The notes under the pieces are model-generated. The model saw nothing but the letters and a program-made list of their open reading frames with translations, made no database searches and was not told the DNA's origin. A stretch of 64,000 nt of DNA from Rhizobiales bacterium 62-17 (lineage in GTDB: Bacteria > Pseudomonadota > Alphaproteobacteria > Rhizobiales > Beijerinckiaceae): positions 248,001-312,000 of the forward strand of contig MKVW01000009.1 of assembly GCA_001898965.1 (NCBI GenBank). The letters run 5' to 3'. Shown piece after piece: positions 62,627-64,000 of the stretch; within the stretch, counting starts at the first letter, position 1, and each line of letters begins with the position of its first letter. Both the position numbers and the translations under genes were made by a program.

Positions 62627-64000
62627 TTAGCGCGCGAAGGACAAGACGCCCGACGGCAGCGGCTCGTGCGCTCCAGTGATGATGCCCGGCAGCGACGACG
62701 TCTTCTGTCTTGGATCGACGACTTTGGAATTCTGTTGCGGATGCTGCTGCGCCGGCGGCTGGCGCAACGATGAACGCGCGGCCGGACGAGACGGCGGCGC
62801 GACAACCGGCGTAACGGCAGGTGTCGAAGCCGTCGTATCGGCAGCGGTCGGAGCCGCAGCCGGTGCGGCCTCATCCGCTTTCAGAACATCGGCAATGCCC
62901 ATCCAGCGCTGATAGAACGGCTTGTCCGCGGCGGTCGCGGTCGCAGGCACGGCGACCGGCGGCGTGGCCGGCGCAAAAGCAGTGGCGGTCGGCACGGCTG
63001 GCGCCACGGGCTGCGCGGTCGAGCGGGCGACGGCGGTGGCGGCCGGTTGCACGGACGTCGCGGCCGGCGTTGCCTTGGCGACAGCGGTGCGCGGCGCCGG
63101 CTTGCCCTTATCGTCGAGATCGATTTCGACCGGACCGGCGGCGAGCGCCTCGGGACGGCTGACCATGGTGACGTGAGCGAATTGCGGGTTCTGGCCACCG
63201 TCCGAATAGACGACCTTGACCGGCCTCACGCCATTGGCGACGAGTTCGGCGACCTTGGCGTCCTGATCGCGACGACGCTCGGCAACAAGTGCGCTCGTTT
63301 CGGCATCTTGAACCGGTGCGCAACCAGCGCCGTTCATCGAAGCCGAGCCGAAAGTGTAACGGCCATTGCAGACGGCCACGCGCGGCTCGCGCTTGGACAC
63401 TTCGAACTGGTCGTAGCCTTCCTTGATCTCTTTCCAGAACGGCATGTTCGGATCGACGCGATGCTTGGCCAGATTTTCCGGCGACATGCGGAACGGCATC
63501 GACTGCATCTGGATGGCTTGCTGACCGCCGGCGAAAGCCTCGCGCGCGATCGCATAGATTTCGGCGATCTGTTCGTCGGTCATGGAGAAGCAGCCAGCCG
63601 ACGAGCAGTCGCCGTGCACCATGATCATGCTGCCGGTATAGCCCTTCGACCGATCATAGGCGTTGGGATAGCCGACGTTGAACGACAGATAATAGTTGGA
63701 ATTCGGATTCATCTGCGCCGGCGTGATCGAATAGAAGCCTTCCGGCACCTGCCGGTCGCCTTCGCGCTTCTTCGGACCGAGCTGGCCGGACCAGCGGCAC
63801 ATCGGATAGGTTTTCAGATGAACGTAGGAGCCGTCGGCGGTCTGTTTCCAGATCTCGAGTTCGGACTCTTTCTTGTAGGTGCGAATGAGGATCGGCGCGT
63901 TCTTCGACGAGCCCTTGCTCTGGATCAACGCCAATGTGTCGGCGGGAATCGGCTGATAGGCCCTGGCGCTGCGCAGCCCGTTCGAATCCTGACAGGCCGC
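62627..64000 (-). CDS. YafK/ErfK-type L,D-transpeptidase, 5' end beyond the window
   Basis: The frame is open from the stop at 62627 through base 64000, so at least 458 residues; a start at 63934 would cut off an upstream stretch reading AACQDSNGLRSARAYQPIPADT, whose AAC looks like a lipobox. YkuD domain: IMVHGDCSSAGCFSMTDEQIAEIY with H-x...S-x-GC catalytic Cys. PEGFYSITPAQMNPNSNYYLSFNVGYPNAYDR fits the YafK branch. After about residue 270 the chain is Pro/Ala/Thr-rich with no clear domain. These enzymes make 3-3 crosslinks or attach proteins to peptidoglycan. Confidence 0.9.
   Translation of the reverse strand, partial: AACQDSNGLRSARAYQPIPADTLALIQSKGSSKNAPILIRTYKKESELEIWKQTADGSYVHLKTYPMCRWSGQLGPKKREGDRQVPEGFYSITPAQMNPNSNYYLSFNVGYPNAYDRSKGYTGSMIMVHGDCSSAGCFSMTDEQIAEIYAIAREAFAGGQQAIQMQSMPFRMSPENLAKHRVDPNMPFWKEIKEGYDQFEVSKREPRVAVCNGRYTFGSASMNGAGCAPVQDAETSALVAERRRDQDAKVAELVANGVRPVKVVYSDGGQNPQFAHVTMVSRPEALAAGPVEIDLDDKGKPAPRTAVAKATPAATSVQPAATAVARSTAQPVAPAVPTATAFAPATPPVAVPATATAADKPFYQRWMGIADVLKADEAAPAAAPTAADTTASTPAVTPVVAPPSRPAARSSLRQPPAQQHPQQNSKVVDPRQKTSSLPGIITGAHEPLPSGVLSFAR

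Overview
The window reads as chromosomal DNA of an alphaproteobacterium of the order Hyphomicrobiales (Rhizobiales). The conserved block supports this: an M48 lipoprotein, CarD, FdxA, an S4 protein, a SUV3-like helicase, a DUF3108 protein, rpmB, cobT, cobS, a J-domain protein and BolA, followed further on by argJ, a PpiC protein and secA. High GC, alphaproteobacterial CTTGAC...CTATAG promoter architecture, LysR regulators and orphan Bug/TctC-type binding proteins agree. I cannot name the genus. There are no rRNA genes, transposases, integrases, CRISPR arrays or prophage genes. One tRNA, Arg(CCT), lies at 25866-25942.

Layout. (1) 1-5676: an operon for CoA-dependent aerobic aromatic acid breakdown, best matched to the 2-aminobenzoyl-CoA (anthranilate) route: the end of an OYE-type monooxygenase/reductase, RidA, SDR, MarR, enoyl-CoA hydratase, acyl-CoA dehydrogenase and CoA ligase, closed by a strong terminator. 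(2) 5864-12277: a secreted four-module TPR protein, an Rsm22-like methyltransferase with a putative Fe-S motif, an FAD monooxygenase, and a LysR/Bug divergent pair. (3) 12382-25673: an aromatic-acid catabolic island. It has a LysR, two tandem amidohydrolases, a Rieske ferredoxin, an AAHS-type MFS permease, a VanA-type Rieske oxygenase, an LLM monooxygenase, then on the minus strand a phthalate-dioxygenase-type Rieske oxygenase, a zinc alcohol dehydrogenase and a dihydroxyphthalate-decarboxylase-like protein, plus a Bug binding protein and a second LysR. The pathway is not one I can assign, and this is the best candidate for an undescribed system. (4) The 3' end of tRNA-Arg(CCT) faces the catabolic side; beyond it most genes are housekeeping. 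(5) 25965-31216: SNase-like protein, MBOAT acyltransferase plus SGNH-like partner, M48 lipoprotein. (6) 31300-43574: core block listed above, with a CarD carrying a 265-residue histone-H1-like tail. (7) 43584-55100: thiolase with a small Cys-rich exported protein, D,D-carboxypeptidase, CobW-type metal GTPase, CelD-like acetyltransferase, glyoxalase-fold protein, FAD monooxygenase, acyl-CoA synthetase overlapping argJ, PpiC foldase. (8) 55399-58280: secA with promoter and terminator. (9) 58310-61967: a compact LysR-controlled operon of FAH hydrolase, amidohydrolase and Bug protein. (10) 62115-64000: small exported protein and an L,D-transpeptidase cut by the window edge.

How it fits together: the catabolic units pair cytoplasmic degradation enzymes with LysR or MarR regulators and, in three cases, an orphan periplasmic Bug protein with no TctA/TctB partner in view. 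Intergenic palindromes of the LysR form T-N11-A occur upstream of four of these operons (11137-11155, 13356-13372, 23456-23515, 61049-61065). Three families of dispersed palindromic repeats occupy gene ends.
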